Part shown: in pieces, positions 9,144 to 17,646 of the stretch | How the letters are laid out: each line of letters begins with the position of its first letter | Numbering within the stretch: the stretch's first letter is position 1 | Assembly: GCF_004104015.1 (NCBI RefSeq) | Contig: NZ_RYFV01000012.1 | Location: forward strand, 1-64,000 | Direction: 5' to 3' | Source of the DNA: Actinomyces oricola | GTDB taxonomy: Bacteria > Actinomycetota > Actinomycetes > Actinomycetales > Actinomycetaceae | DNA length: 64,000 nt | The notes under the pieces: model-generated | Database searches by the model: none | What the model was told of the DNA's origin: nothing | What the model saw: only the letters and a program-made list of their open reading frames with translations | Made by a program: the position numbers and the translations under genes

Positions 9144-10400
9144 ATGGATGCCGCATCGTTGCTGCACAATGAGATCCGCGAACTCGTGCGCCGCCGCGGC
9201 ATTGACCCGCTGACCCAGACTGCAGCCCTCGAGGCCCTCGTCGCCGAGGTCAGCGACGACTACCTCACCCGTGCCGATGCCGGGCTCGTCCCACCCCTAG
9301 CAGACCCCCAGCGCGCTGGCGCCGATGCCCTGGACGCCTTGGCCGGACTCGGCCCCCTACAACGCTATCTTGACGATGACACCGTCGAGGAGATCTGGAT
9401 CAATGCGAGCGACCGAGTCTTCGTGGCGCGCTCAGGACGCCCGGAACTGACCACCACCCTCCTGGACGACGGCGAGTTACGGGCTCTGGTCGAGCGCATG
9501 CTGCGCACCACCGGCCGCCGCCTGGACCTGTCCAGCCCCTTCGTTGACGCCCAACTCCCCGGTGGAGAGCGTCTTCACGTGGTCATCCCGCCCATCACCT
9601 CCCGCCACTGGGCCGTCAATATCCGCAAGCACGCCGCCCGCGCCGCCCGCACTGCCGACCTGGTGCGCCTAGGGTCCCTGCCCCGCCACGCTGCCGCTTT
9701 CCTGGACGCCGCCGTCGCCTCCGGCCTCAATATCCTGGTCTCCGGTGCCACCCAGGCGGGCAAGACCACAATGGTGCGGGCCCTGGCGGGCGCCATCCCC
9801 GCAGGGCAACGCATCATTACCTGCGAGGAGGTCTTCGAGCTCGCGCTGCGCAACCGCGACTGCGTGTCCATGCAGACCCGCGCCCCCAATCTGGAGGGAA
9901 CCGGCGAAATCACCTTGCGCCGCCTGGTCAAGGAGGCACTGCGCATGCGCCCGGACCGGATCGTTATTGGGGAGGTCCGAGAGGCTGAGGCCCTTGACCT
10001 GCTTATCGCCATGAACTCCGGTCTGCCGGCCATGTCCACCCTTCACGCCAACTCGGCCCGGGAGGCCCTGGTGAAGATCTGCACCCTGCCGCTGCTGGCC
10101 GGGGAGAACGTTTCAGCCGCCTTCGTCGTACCCACTGTCGCCTCCTCCATTGACCTGGTTGTCCACCTCGGATTGGACGCCCAGGGCCACCGCACCGTCA
10201 GGGAGATCGCCGCCCTGTCCGGGCGTGTAGAGGATGGCACCATTGAACTGGCCGACGTCTTCCACCGCGATGCCCGGGACCGCCTCGTGCGTGGTCCGGG
10301 CACCCCGCGCGCCTCCGAGCGCTTCTCCCGTGCCGGCTACGACCTGCCTGCTCTCCTGAGCGGGCAGGACCAGCGTAGGCGTGAAAGGAGGCTGGGCTGA
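9144..10400 (+). CDS. cpaF: Tad pilus secretion ATPase (CpaF/TadA type)
   Basis: 418 residues. A type II/IV secretion ATPase that powers assembly of Flp-type (Tad) pili on the cytoplasmic side. Walker A is GATQAGKTTMVRAL near residue 200, and Walker B/Asp-box residues are in RPDRIVIGEVREAEALDLL near residue 270. The TLHANS motif near residue 300 is typical of CpaF. It is the first gene of the tad operon; its TGA overlaps the ATG of tadB by one base. Upstream is a divergent phosphotransferase gene, not the tadZ/cpaE ParA-like gene common in other tad loci. The start has only a weak GCGAGG ribosome-binding site. Confidence 0.93.
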   Translation: MDAASLLHNEIRELVRRRGIDPLTQTAALEALVAEVSDDYLTRADAGLVPPLADPQRAGADALDALAGLGPLQRYLDDDTVEEIWINASDRVFVARSGRPELTTTLLDDGELRALVERMLRTTGRRLDLSSPFVDAQLPGGERLHVVIPPITSRHWAVNIRKHAARAARTADLVRLGSLPRHAAAFLDAAVASGLNILVSGATQAGKTTMVRALAGAIPAGQRIITCEEVFELALRNRDCVSMQTRAPNLEGTGEITLRRLVKEALRMRPDRIVIGEVREAEALDLLIAMNSGLPAMSTLHANSAREALVKICTLPLLAGENVSAAFVVPTVASSIDLVVHLGLDAQGHRTVREIAALSGRVEDGTIELADVFHRDARDRLVRGPGTPRASERFSRAGYDLPALLSGQDQRRRERRLG

Positions 10401-11251
10401 TGGGCGCTATCGTCGGCCTCCTGGCTGGAACTGGGCTGCTGCTCATATGCATGGCCGCTACCAGCGAGCCACCCCAATGGCGCTCCGAGCGCGCCCGCCG
10501 CCTCTCCGATCTGCTTGTCCAAGCGGGCGCCGGACGTACCAGTCCCGCCCTATTCCTGGCGGGCAGTGCCGCCCTGGGCCTCGTCGTCGCACTGGTGTTC
10601 CTGGGTGTCTCACAGGCCTGGTCCATAGCCCTGGCGTTCGGGGCCATTGGCGCCTGGGCGCCCTGGATGCTCATCTCCTCGCGCGCCCGCGCCAGGCGCA
10701 CCCGCCTGCGGGAGATCTGGCCTGAGGCCATTGACACCCTCGTGTCAGCCGTGCGCGCCGGCATGAGCCTGCCCGAGGCGCTGGCCAGTTTGGGACAACG
10801 GGGCCCGGAAGCCGTGCGCGCTGAATTCACTGCCTTCGCTATCGACTACGCGTCCACCGCGCGCTTCGACGCCTGCCTCAACCGGCTCAAAGACCGTTTT
10901 GCCGACCCTGTTGCCGACCGCATTGTCGAGGCGCTGCGCCTGGCCCATGAAACCGGCGGCACCAACCTGAGTCTGCTGCTGCAGGCCCTGTCCCGGATGC
11001 TGCGCGAGGATATGCGCACCCGTGGAGAGTTGGAGGCTCGCCAGTCCTGGACCGTCAACGGCGCCAAGGTGGCTGTGGCTGCCCCGTGGCTGATCCTGGC
11101 CCTGCTCGCCACCCGGGCGGAGGCCGCCACCGCCTACGCCACCACCGCCGGTGCCCTTGTTCTAGCCGGGGGTGGAGTGGCCAGCATTGTCGCCTACCGG
11201 CTCATGCTGCGCCTGGGACGCCTCCCGGAGGACGAGAGGATTCTGCGATGA
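10400..11251 (+). CDS. tadB: Tad pilus inner-membrane platform protein TadB
   Basis: 283 residues with a type II secretion F (T2SSF/GspF-like) domain. Hydrophobic segments lie near residues 5-20, 55-72, 75-92, 225-245 and 250-268. The central cytoplasmic part (EIWPEAIDTLVSAVRAGMSL and RIVEALRLAHETGGTNLSLL) carries the family pattern. The start overlaps the cpaF stop (TGATG) and the stop overlaps the tadC start (ATGA), so it is translationally coupled on both sides. Together with TadC it forms the membrane platform driven by CpaF. Confidence 0.88.
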   Translation: MGAIVGLLAGTGLLLICMAATSEPPQWRSERARRLSDLLVQAGAGRTSPALFLAGSAALGLVVALVFLGVSQAWSIALAFGAIGAWAPWMLISSRARARRTRLREIWPEAIDTLVSAVRAGMSLPEALASLGQRGPEAVRAEFTAFAIDYASTARFDACLNRLKDRFADPVADRIVEALRLAHETGGTNLSLLLQALSRMLREDMRTRGELEARQSWTVNGAKVAVAAPWLILALLATRAEAATAYATTAGALVLAGGGVASIVAYRLMLRLGRLPEDERILR

Positions 11252-12180
11252 GCGCCCGCCTTCTCGGCGCCCTTGTCGGTCTGCTCGCCGCCTGGGGCAT
11301 CCTCCTGATCTGCTCGGCCGTGGCACGACGGCGCCCCACTCTCATGAGCCGCCTGGAGCCCTACGTTCATGAACGGCCCACAACCTCCCCACTGCTGGGA
11401 GCGCCGGCCCCCTCAGGGAATAGCCGCACCATGACGGGGCTGCTTTTGAGCGCTATTACCGGCGCTGGACGGGTATTGGAGTCCATGGGCTCCTCGGCCG
11501 GTTCGGTCAAACGCCGCCTGGCTCGCAGTGGGGGCCAGCTCACCTACGAGGAGCTGCGTCTTCAGCAGCTCTCCTGGGCCGGGGGCGCCCTGGCCGTCAC
11601 CGCGACCATTGGACTTCTGCTGTCCACCGTCCGGCCGGTGTCCTTCCCGATCCTGATAGTGGCGGCGCTGGTCTCCGCCCTGGGAGGGGCCGCCGCCCGC
11701 GACTGGTGGCTCAGCCGCGCCGTGGACAGGCGTCGCCGCCGCATTGAAAGCCAACTGCCCGACATTGTTGAGCTTCTGGCGCTGGTCGTCGGTGCGGGCC
11801 AGGGGCCCGTGGCAGCCATTGAAAGGGTCGTGGACATTGGTCACGGCGAGCTTGTTGAGGAGCTCGCCGAGACCCTGGCCGACCTGCGCAGCGGCACCAT
11901 CCTGACCACCGCCCTAGTCCACCTGGAGGAGCGTGTGGCCTCCTCGCAGGTCACCCGCTTCTGCGAGGCCATCTCCGTGGCCCTGGAGCGGGGAACCCCC
12001 TTAGCCGAGGTCTTGCGCGCTCAGGCCGCTGACGCTCGAGAGGCCTCCCGCCGTGCCCTCATGGAAGAAGGAGGCAAACGGGAAATTGCCCAGATGGTGC
12101 CCGTCGTCTTTCTCATCCTGCCCGTGACCGTCGTCTTCGTGCTCTTCCCCGGCCTATTCGTCCTCAGGCTCGGACTCTGA
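11248..12180 (+). CDS. tadC: Tad pilus inner-membrane platform protein TadC
   Basis: 310 residues from the ATG at 11248 (MSARLLGALVGLLAAWG), which overlaps the tadB stop by four bases. Also a T2SSF-domain protein: membrane segments near residues 3-22, 117-136, 138-155 and two at the C-terminus (VVFLILPVTVVFVLFPGLFV). The cytoplasmic motif IESQLPDIVELLALVVGAGQ is the TadC counterpart of the TadB helix. Expected to pair with TadB in the pilus assembly platform. Confidence 0.88.
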   Translation: MSARLLGALVGLLAAWGILLICSAVARRRPTLMSRLEPYVHERPTTSPLLGAPAPSGNSRTMTGLLLSAITGAGRVLESMGSSAGSVKRRLARSGGQLTYEELRLQQLSWAGGALAVTATIGLLLSTVRPVSFPILIVAALVSALGGAAARDWWLSRAVDRRRRRIESQLPDIVELLALVVGAGQGPVAAIERVVDIGHGELVEELAETLADLRSGTILTTALVHLEERVASSQVTRFCEAISVALERGTPLAEVLRAQAADAREASRRALMEEGGKREIAQMVPVVFLILPVTVVFVLFPGLFVLRLGL

Positions 12181-12207
12181 TCCTCACCAAGTGGAAGGAA
12201 TCTTGTT

Positions 12208-12402
12208 ATGCGCCCCGCCTCCCTTACCTCCCGGATTCGCCGCCTGCTCGCCGTCGCCGCCCAGGAGCGCGGCGACGTCCCCGGGTGGGTGCTTGTCACT
12301 CTCATGACCGCCGGGCTCGTCGTCACCCTGTGGGCGGTGGCGGGCCCCGCCCTGACCACCGTGTTCACCGACGCCATTGCCAAGGTCACCGGTGCCATCT
12401 AA
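12208..12402 (+). CDS. DUF4244 small pilin-like membrane peptide
   Basis: 64 residues: a basic N-terminus, the short ERGDVPGW element, then one hydrophobic helix (VLVTLMTAGLVVTLWAVAG). Genes with this DUF4244 pattern sit between tadC and the tadE-like genes in actinobacterial tad loci and are the best candidates for the major Flp-type pilin or a pilin-like scaffold. An AAGGAA ribosome-binding site precedes the ATG. No classical Flp processing motif (G/EF..EY) is obvious, so the pilin role is inferred from position, size and topology. Confidence 0.8.
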   Translation: MRPASLTSRIRRLLAVAAQERGDVPGWVLVTLMTAGLVVTLWAVAGPALTTVFTDAIAKVTGAI

Positions 12403-12410
12403 GACACTGC

Positions 12411-12428
12411 GGCCCCTCTGCCGGGGCC
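12411..12428. terminator. Short GC hairpin after the DUF4244 gene
   Basis: GGCCCC and GGGGCC form a perfect 6-bp stem with a six-base loop just behind the stop codon. There is no T-tract. It could act as a partial terminator or an RNA-stabilising element that raises pilin transcript levels over the downstream minor pilin genes. Confidence 0.3.
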
Positions 12429-12508
12429 CGGCTGGACGGCGGTCTGCGTCCTGCGCCGACCGCCATCCGTGCGGCCCACCCCCTACCGCTTCCGCCAGAG
12501 GGCGGCGC

Positions 12509-12961
12509 ATGCGCCTCCTGCGTGCAGCAAGGAGGCGCATGGTCGGCACCCGGAGGAGGATGGAGGGGGAGCGGGGCTCAGCCGTGGTCGACTTCGTCCT
12601 GGTGGGCTCCCTCGTCATCATTGTCTCGGTCGCCCTGCTTCAGCTCACCCTGGGCCTGCATGTGCGCAACATTCTGATCGACGCCGCCGGCGAGGGCGCC
12701 CGCCGGGCCGCTCTGGTCGGGGGGACTGAGGCAGAGGCCGTGCAGCGCGTCCACGCCTTAACCGGGGCCGCCCTATCCGAGGGCTATGTCGACTCAGTGA
12801 AGGTCACTCGCACCCGGATGGACGGCATTGATGTTGTCGAGGTGCGCGTCAGCGCTCCTTTCCCCGTCCTGGGCCTACTTGGCCCAGCCGGCACCTTGGA
12901 GGTCTCCGGTCACGCCGTCGACGAGGCCGCGCTGGTCGAGTTGAGGGCCGAGCAGCCATGA
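12509..12961 (+). CDS. tadE: TadE-like minor pilin
   Basis: 150 residues from the ATG at 12509, which has AGAGGG at the right distance. A short basic leader precedes ERGSAVVDFVLVGSLVIIVS, the Gly-Ser-x-x-x-(D/E)F signature of TadE-like proteins followed by one membrane helix. The extracytoplasmic remainder is small and contains no cysteine. It probably stabilises or initiates the Flp-type pilus. Its stop overlaps the next start as ATGA. Confidence 0.82.
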   Translation: MRLLRAARRRMVGTRRRMEGERGSAVVDFVLVGSLVIIVSVALLQLTLGLHVRNILIDAAGEGARRAALVGGTEAEAVQRVHALTGAALSEGYVDSVKVTRTRMDGIDVVEVRVSAPFPVLGLLGPAGTLEVSGHAVDEAALVELRAEQP

Positions 12962-13395
12962 GGCGCCAGCAGGCCCTCAGCGCCTTGTCGCAGGAGCACG
13001 GCAATGCCTCGGTGGAGTTCATTGGATGGACCCTTCTGCTGGTGGTGCCCGTGGTCTACCTGCTTGTCGCCCTGGCCCAGGTCCAGGCCGCCTCCTTCGC
13101 AGTGGCCTCCGCCGCTGACGCCGCCGCCCGGATCCTGGAGGTCCAAGAGGGGCCCGGAGCCCTGCCCCACGCCCAGGCCGCCGTCGGCCTGGCCTTGTCT
13201 GATCAGGGCGTCGACGCCGATCCCGTCCAAGCGCTGCATGTGGAGTGCGCCGAGCCGACCTGCACCGGGCAGGTCTTCGTGCGCGTTGAGGCCACCGTGA
13301 GCCTGCCCCTGCTCGCCTCAACGGGAATCGGCGAGGACATTGTCGTCTTGGAGGCCACTCGCGTCATTGACATGGCCGAGGAGGAGGCGCCATGA
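12958..13395 (+). CDS. Second TadE-like minor pilin
   Basis: 145 residues. EHGNASVEFIGWTLLLVVPV is a clear TadE-type processing/membrane motif near residues 13-32, followed by a periplasmic-type domain with the cysteine pair C-x4-C (ECAEPTCTG). It is coupled to both neighbours by four-base ATGA overlaps. It is paralogous in layout to the gene before it but differs in having a possible disulfide. Probably a minor pilin of the same Tad apparatus. Confidence 0.8.
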   Translation: MRRQQALSALSQEHGNASVEFIGWTLLLVVPVVYLLVALAQVQAASFAVASAADAAARILEVQEGPGALPHAQAAVGLALSDQGVDADPVQALHVECAEPTCTGQVFVRVEATVSLPLLASTGIGEDIVVLEATRVIDMAEEEAP

Positions 13396-13847
13396 AGCTG
13401 CTGCGCCGAATCATGCACGAGGAGGACGGCCAAACACTTTTGCTGGGGCTCGGGCTAGTCACCGTTATTCTGGCGCTGCTGCTGGTCATTGCCTCAGCGA
13501 CCGCCATCTACCTCGATCTCAAGCACCTGACCTCCCTGGCTGACTCCGCCGCCGCAGCCGGCGCCGCCACCTTGGACGACTCGGTCTACTTCGATAATGA
13601 AGAAGGTGGGCCCGGCGCCCGGACCAGTAGCACGGCGCACGCTGCTGCCGTCCAGGACCTCGCCCTCCAGGAACCCAATGGGGGGCTATCGCAGGTGGTG
13701 GTCACCAGCGCCACCGTGGAGGGGGAGACTGTCTCAGTCACCCTAACCGCCCGCTCCCAGCCCCCTTTCCTGCCGTGGGGGATTATCCCCGCTGATGGTT
13801 TCGCCTTGACCGCCACGGGGAGCGCCCAAGCCGTCACTACTCAGTGA
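13392..13847 (+). CDS. TadG-like (Tad-domain) pseudopilin, last gene of the tad operon
   Basis: 151 residues. EEDGQTLLLGLGLVTVILAL near residues 10-29 matches the N-terminal Tad/TadG motif (DGQ followed by a membrane helix). Then comes an Ala-rich segment, LADSAAAAGAATLDDS, typical of this family. It is short for TadG, whose homologues in Gram-negative bacteria carry a large C-terminal domain. It probably closes the operon: the next gene is on the other strand 119 bases away, with a small hairpin between. Confidence 0.78.
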   Translation: MKLLRRIMHEEDGQTLLLGLGLVTVILALLLVIASATAIYLDLKHLTSLADSAAAAGAATLDDSVYFDNEEGGPGARTSSTAHAAAVQDLALQEPNGGLSQVVVTSATVEGETVSVTLTARSQPPFLPWGIIPADGFALTATGSAQAVTTQ

Positions 13848-13871
13848 ACCCGATGGTGCGCGCATAATGAG

Positions 13872-13887
13872 TGGCCCGTCCGGGCCA
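13872..13887. terminator. Hairpin between the tad operon and a convergent gene
   Basis: TGGCCCG and CGGGCCA form a perfect 7-bp inverted repeat around TC, in the 119-base convergent intergenic gap. No T-tract, so terminator activity is uncertain. Confidence 0.35.
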
Positions 13888-13966
13888 GGTGCAGGTAGCT
13901 GACCCGGTCTGAGTGACCTGCTGACGCGGGGGCCTGGGCCTAATGCGCTCCGTGAGCACAGACGGC

Positions 13967-14353
13967 TCAACTCGGGCGGGTTGCCAGGCTCGCTGTGGGA
14001 CGGCGCAGATGCAGTCGCGCAGCCATGGCGTCACGCCGCCGTCGTGAAAACTGAGCGATATAGGTGCGCTTGACCGTCAGGAGAATATTGATGCCCACCA
14101 CCAGGTAGAAGAGGTTCGCGATCGCGCTGGGCCAGGCGCCGGTGTAGGCGCAGTTAACCATGAGCAGGATCGAACCGGTGATGTTGAGGGCCTGGTACTT
14201 CAAGGAATCCCCGGCAATGCTGCCTTTGGACACCAGGGCGTAGGCGGCCAGGAGCTCGGCGGCGCCGATCCAGCCGCCGAGACCAATGAGAGAAGGCAGG
14301 AGCTCGTTCACGAATCCATGATGAAGCCGGGCGGGCATGAAGATCAATCGCAT
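13967..14353 (-). CDS. Small integral membrane protein, CBU_0592-like
   Basis: 128 residues with three or four hydrophobic helices (LPSLIGLGGWIGAAELLAAY, YQALNITGSILLMVNC and AIANLFYLVVGINILL) and a basic C-terminus. The pattern of a GGWIG..-LLAAYAL helix followed by YQxLNxxGSxLL resembles the CBU_0592 family, whose function is unknown. The start may be the ATG at 14353 or 14338; neither has a good ribosome-binding site. It is divergent from a LysR-type regulator only 30 bases away, so the regulator may control it. Confidence 0.65.
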   Translation of the reverse strand: MRLIFMPARLHHGFVNELLPSLIGLGGWIGAAELLAAYALVSKGSIAGDSLKYQALNITGSILLMVNCAYTGAWPSAIANLFYLVVGINILLTVKRTYIAQFSRRRRDAMAARLHLRRPTASLATRPS

Positions 14354-14383
14354 CTATCTGCATAGGGCATGTAGTTTTACTTC

Positions 14384-15295
14384 ATGGATCTTTCGGCGCA
14401 TCGGCTTTCCGTGCTCCTGGCCGTCCACCGCTGCGGGGGAGTCGTAGCGGCCGCCGACTCCCTGCACGTCAGCCCCTCGGCGGTCTCTCAGCAGATCCGC
14501 CTCCTGGAGAAGGAGGCCGGCACTCGCGTGCTGGACCGCACTCCCACCGGGGCGGTGCTCACCCAGGCCGGTCATGTTCTGGCTGACGCCGCCGAACGGA
14601 TCGAGGGCGAGATCACTGCCGCGCGCCGCGAACTCGCCGGGCTCGACGACGACGCCCCCACCGGAGTGGTGCGCGTGGGGTCCTTCGCCACTGCCGTGCG
14701 CGCTCTGCTCCTGCCCCTGCTCCTGGAACTGGGTGAGAGCCGTCCCGGGCTGGAGCTCATTATTGAGGAGGTCGAGGAGCGCACGGGCCTGGCCCGGCTG
14801 CGCCGCGGTGAGCTGGACTTGGTTCTTATTGAGCGCGACTCCCATACCCTGCCCCCACCGCCGCGTGGCATGGGGGACGTGCCATTGCTGGACGAGTCCT
14901 GGCTCGTCGTCGTCCCGCCTGGAAACCTCCTGCCCTCCACGTTGGCCGAGCTCGTGCGCGCCACCTGGATTGACACCGACCCCTCCACCGCCGGCGCCTC
15001 AGCCCTGAGTCGCCTGTCTCATCAGCTGGGCACGCCTTTGACCACCCGGCACGTCGGCTACGACTACGACGTCGTGCTGGCCATGGTGGACCGTTCCTTG
15101 GGGTACGCCCTCCTGCCCGAGCTTGCCGTCTACTCCGGCTCGGTGCCTGAAGGCGTCTCAGTGGTGCGCCTGCCCGGTCTGGGGACCAGGCAGATCGTCG
15201 TGCGCCACCGCGCCACCCGCACTGAGCCCGGTGCGGCCACCACGGCGGTGCTCGAGGCCCTGCGCACCCGCTGTGCCGCCCTGGAACTGGGCTGA
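14384..15295 (+). CDS. LysR-family transcriptional regulator
   Basis: 303 residues. The N-terminal winged HTH is plain: LLAVHRCGGVVAAADSLHVS, PSAVSQQIRLLEKEAGTRVL and RTPTGAVLTQAGHVL within residues 8-65. The rest is a substrate-binding-like co-inducer domain beginning VRVGSFATAVRALLLP near residue 97. It resembles the actinobacterial LysR group in which PTGAVLTxAG replaces the usual GRxVxLTxAG. The divergent membrane protein gene is the most likely target; the inducer is not predictable. Confidence 0.87.
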   Translation: MDLSAHRLSVLLAVHRCGGVVAAADSLHVSPSAVSQQIRLLEKEAGTRVLDRTPTGAVLTQAGHVLADAAERIEGEITAARRELAGLDDDAPTGVVRVGSFATAVRALLLPLLLELGESRPGLELIIEEVEERTGLARLRRGELDLVLIERDSHTLPPPPRGMGDVPLLDESWLVVVPPGNLLPSTLAELVRATWIDTDPSTAGASALSRLSHQLGTPLTTRHVGYDYDVVLAMVDRSLGYALLPELAVYSGSVPEGVSVVRLPGLGTRQIVVRHRATRTEPGAATTAVLEALRTRCAALELG

Positions 15296-15350
15296 GATAC
15301 GCGCCTCCGGAACCCGAGCAGGCCGCCCACCCGGTGCTGGTCCCGAGGAG

Positions 15351-15926
15351 TTACGGGCTGCGGCGCTCGTAGAGCCGGACCGAGACGACGCCGGAGAGAG
15401 CCATGAGCGCGAGTGCGGTGAGGAAACCGGCGGCTGCGGCCCACCCGGAGGTCGCCGACCTCAAGACGGCTTCAGTCATGGCCGCCCTGGCGGCGGGGGA
15501 CAGGTCCTCGGTCGAGCCGCGGGCCATCGCCCAGGATTCGGTCAGTTCGGTCAGCGGTCCGACGAAGCGGGTCCATCCCCAGGACCGTGACCGTCCCGGA
15601 ATCCAGGGGCAGCATCCCAGCATCGCTTTAATGGCCGTTGTCTTCCCGGCGCCATCGGGTCCGATGAAGCCGGTGACCATTCCCGTGGGGATCCCCATAT
15701 CAAGTGGCCCCAAGGTGAAGGGGCCCAGGCGGCGCGTGGCCCCGTGCAGCGCAATGGCCGCCCCGCCGCCGGACTGCGCCGACAACGCCGACGATGCTGA
15801 CCATGCTGACAATGCTGACAATGCGGCCGGCGCTGAGCCGGTGCTCACGTCAGTGCCGCTCCCGGCGCTCGTGTCGGCGCCGTTCGCGGGGCCCGGTCCT
15901 GCGCCTGCTGCTGTGCCTGTCTCCAT
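15351..15926 (-). pseudogene. Decayed ABC transporter: ATPase N-terminus fused to permease C-terminus
   Basis: An open frame of 191 codons that is not one normal protein. Residues about 55-108 are the start of an ABC ATPase with Walker A FIGPDGAGKTTAIKAMLG. Just after this, near 15610-15620, the normal sequence continues in another frame (LPLDSGTVTVLGMDP), indicating a one-base loss or equivalent indel. About 15 codons later the sequence switches to what looks like an ABC-2 permease C-terminus ending GVVSVRLYERRSP. Signature, Walker B and most of the permease are gone. Its 5' end overlaps the GntR gene by 82 bases. Read as the scar of an internal deletion plus frameshift. Confidence 0.72.
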
Positions 15927-16285
15927 GAGGCAGTCACCCTTTCCTGGAGCGCGTTGTGGTCGATCCCGGCCAGGCGCGCCGTGGCGACGACCTCGTCGAT
16001 CTGTTCGTCTAGGCGGGCCGTGAGACGACGGCGGGTTTCGCCGTCGTCCTGGGCCAGGACGAAGCTGCCGCGCCCCGGCTGATTGACAATGAGCCCCTGC
16101 GCCGCGAGGTCGTTATAGGCGCGGGTCGTGGTGATGAGGCTGACCTTGAGCTCCCTGGCCAGGGAGCGCAGCGAGGGCAAAGGGGTGTCTGGCGCCAGTT
16201 CCCCCGACCAGATCGCCGTGCGGATCTGCTCGACGATCTGCTCGTACATGGGGACCCCAGAGGTCCGGGACAGAACAATGTGCAC
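15845..16285 (-). CDS. GntR-family regulator, YtrA subfamily
   Basis: 146 residues. The start is taken as the GTG at 16285, giving MHIVLSRTSGVPMYEQI, the usual YtrA N-terminus. The winged HTH (IWSGELAPDTPLPSLRSLAR, then LKVSLITTTRAYNDLAAQGL) fills residues 25-80, followed by a short dimerisation tail. YtrA regulators generally repress the ABC exporter genes just downstream; here that transporter is a decayed remnant, so the regulator may be orphaned. No good ribosome-binding site precedes the GTG; a leaderless or near-leaderless mRNA is possible. An operator-like palindrome lies over its start. Confidence 0.83.
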   Translation of the reverse strand: MHIVLSRTSGVPMYEQIVEQIRTAIWSGELAPDTPLPSLRSLARELKVSLITTTRAYNDLAAQGLIVNQPGRGSFVLAQDDGETRRRLTARLDEQIDEVVATARLAGIDHNALQERVTASWRQAQQQAQDRAPRTAPTRAPGAALT

Positions 16286-16310
16286 ATGCTGTTTATAACA
16301 GGTATGTACA
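16281..16310. promoter_or_regulatory. Operator-like palindrome at the GntR(YtrA) start
   Basis: A perfect core CTGTTTATAACAG (16289-16301) is flanked by near-matching outer arms, TGCACATG on the left and GTATGTACA on the right. The AT-rich core and position at the start of the GntR gene fit autoregulation. It lies 54 bases before the prfB start and could also affect prfB. Confidence 0.5.
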
Positions 16311-16363
16311 GTCGTGGTAAGGGTGCATTCTGGGCAGGTCCATTCATCGTCTAGGCTTGCCCG

Positions 16364-17485
16364 GTGGCCACAGACTTCCCCGCCGAGATCGAGCGACTCC
16401 GACACACCTTCACCTCCATCGCTGCGGTGACGGACCCCGAGGCGTTGCGCACCCGGATCGCCGAGTTGAGCGAGCAGGCCGCCGCCCCCGATCTGTGGGA
16501 CAACCCCGAGGCCGCGCAGGTGGTCACCTCCGCCCTGTCGCACGCCCAGGCGGACCTCAACCGTGTCGAGCAGCTCGGTGAGCGCATTGATGACCTTGAG
16601 GCCATGGTCGAGCTCGCCGGCGAAGAGCAGGGCGAGGACGCTGCCGAAATCCTTGCCGAGGCCGACGCCGACCTGGCGGCCATCTCCCAGGATCTCGCCG
16701 ACCTGGAGATCCGCACCCTGCTGAGCGGAGAGTACGACCAGCGCGACGCCGTGGTCACCATCCGCTCCGGTGCCGGGGGCGTGGACGCCGCTGACTTCGC
16801 CGAGATGCTCCTGCGCATGTACGCCCGCTGGGCCGAGCGCCACGACTATCCCATTAAGGTCCTCAACACCTCCTACGCCGAGGAGGCGGGCTTGAAATCC
16901 GTGACTTTCGAGGTTCACGCCCCCTACGCCTACGGAACTCTTTCGGTGGAGGGCGGCACTCACCGCCTGGTGCGCATTAGCCCCTTCGACAACCAGGGCC
17001 GCCGCCAAACCTCCTTCGCCGCCGTTGAGGTCATTCCGCTCATTGAGTCCACCGACCACATCGACGTTCCCGAATCCGACATTCGCGTCGACGTCTTCCG
17101 CTCCTCGGGCCCGGGGGGGCAGTCCGTCAACACCACCGACTCCGCCGTGCGAATCACCCACCTGCCCACCGGGCTCGTGGTCTCCATGCAGGATGAGAAG
17201 TCCCAGATCCAGAACCGCGCCGCGGCCATGCGCGTGCTCCAGTCGCGACTGCTGCTCATGAAGCAGCAGGAGGAGGACGCCAAGAAGAAGGAACTGGCCG
17301 GGGACGTCAAGGCCTCCTGGGGCGACCAGATGCGCTCCTACGTCCTCAACCCCTACCAGATGGTCAAGGATCTGCGCACAGGTTACGAGGTCGGTAATCC
17401 CGAGGTCGTCTTCGACGGGGACATTGACGGATTCATTGACGCCGGCATCCGCTGGCGCCGGCAGCAGGAGGCTGCCGCGGACTGA
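16364..17485 (+). CDS. prfB: Peptide chain release factor 2
   Basis: 373 residues starting at GTG. Terminates translation at UGA and UAA. The stop-codon recognition motif SPF ([12 protein letters not shown]) lies near residue 204 and the catalytic GGQ ([18 protein letters not shown]) near residue 250. There is no in-frame TGA near codon 25, so the programmed +1 frameshift used by many bacteria is absent, as is usual in Actinobacteria. In many relatives prfB is followed by ftsE-ftsX-smpB; here a protein of unknown function follows instead. Confidence 0.97.
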   Translation: MATDFPAEIERLRHTFTSIAAVTDPEALRTRIAELSEQAAAPDLWDNPEAAQVVTSALSHAQADLNRVEQLGERIDDLEAMVELAGEEQGEDAAEILAEADADLAAISQDLADLEIRTLLSGEYDQRDAVVTIRSGAGGVDAADFAEMLLRMYARWAERHDYPIKVLNTSYAEEAGLKSVTFEVHAPYAYGTLSVEGGTHRLVRISPFDNQGRRQTSFAAVEVIPLIESTDHIDVPESDIRVDVFRSSGPGGQSVNTTDSAVRITHLPTGLVVSMQDEKSQIQNRAAAMRVLQSRLLLMKQQEEDAKKKELAGDVKASWGDQMRSYVLNPYQMVKDLRTGYEVGNPEVVFDGDIDGFIDAGIRWRRQQEAAAD

Positions 17486-17646
17486 GGGAGGTCTGCCTCC
17501 ATACTCTTGCCAGGGAGCACTGGGGCGCTGGCTCCGACGGCGGGAGCGAGGGGTGCGTAAGAGGCCGGCGGAGTAGTATGGGCGGGCTAGCGTAGGCCCA
17601 CCTGATGTCGGGGTGTCGGGTGGCCGGTTCGTGCTCAGGAGGCGCG

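Noticed and set aside
16364-16480. A programmed +1 frameshift in prfB
   Set aside because: There is no in-frame TGA near codon 25 and the frame is continuous from the GTG to the SPF and GGQ motifs.
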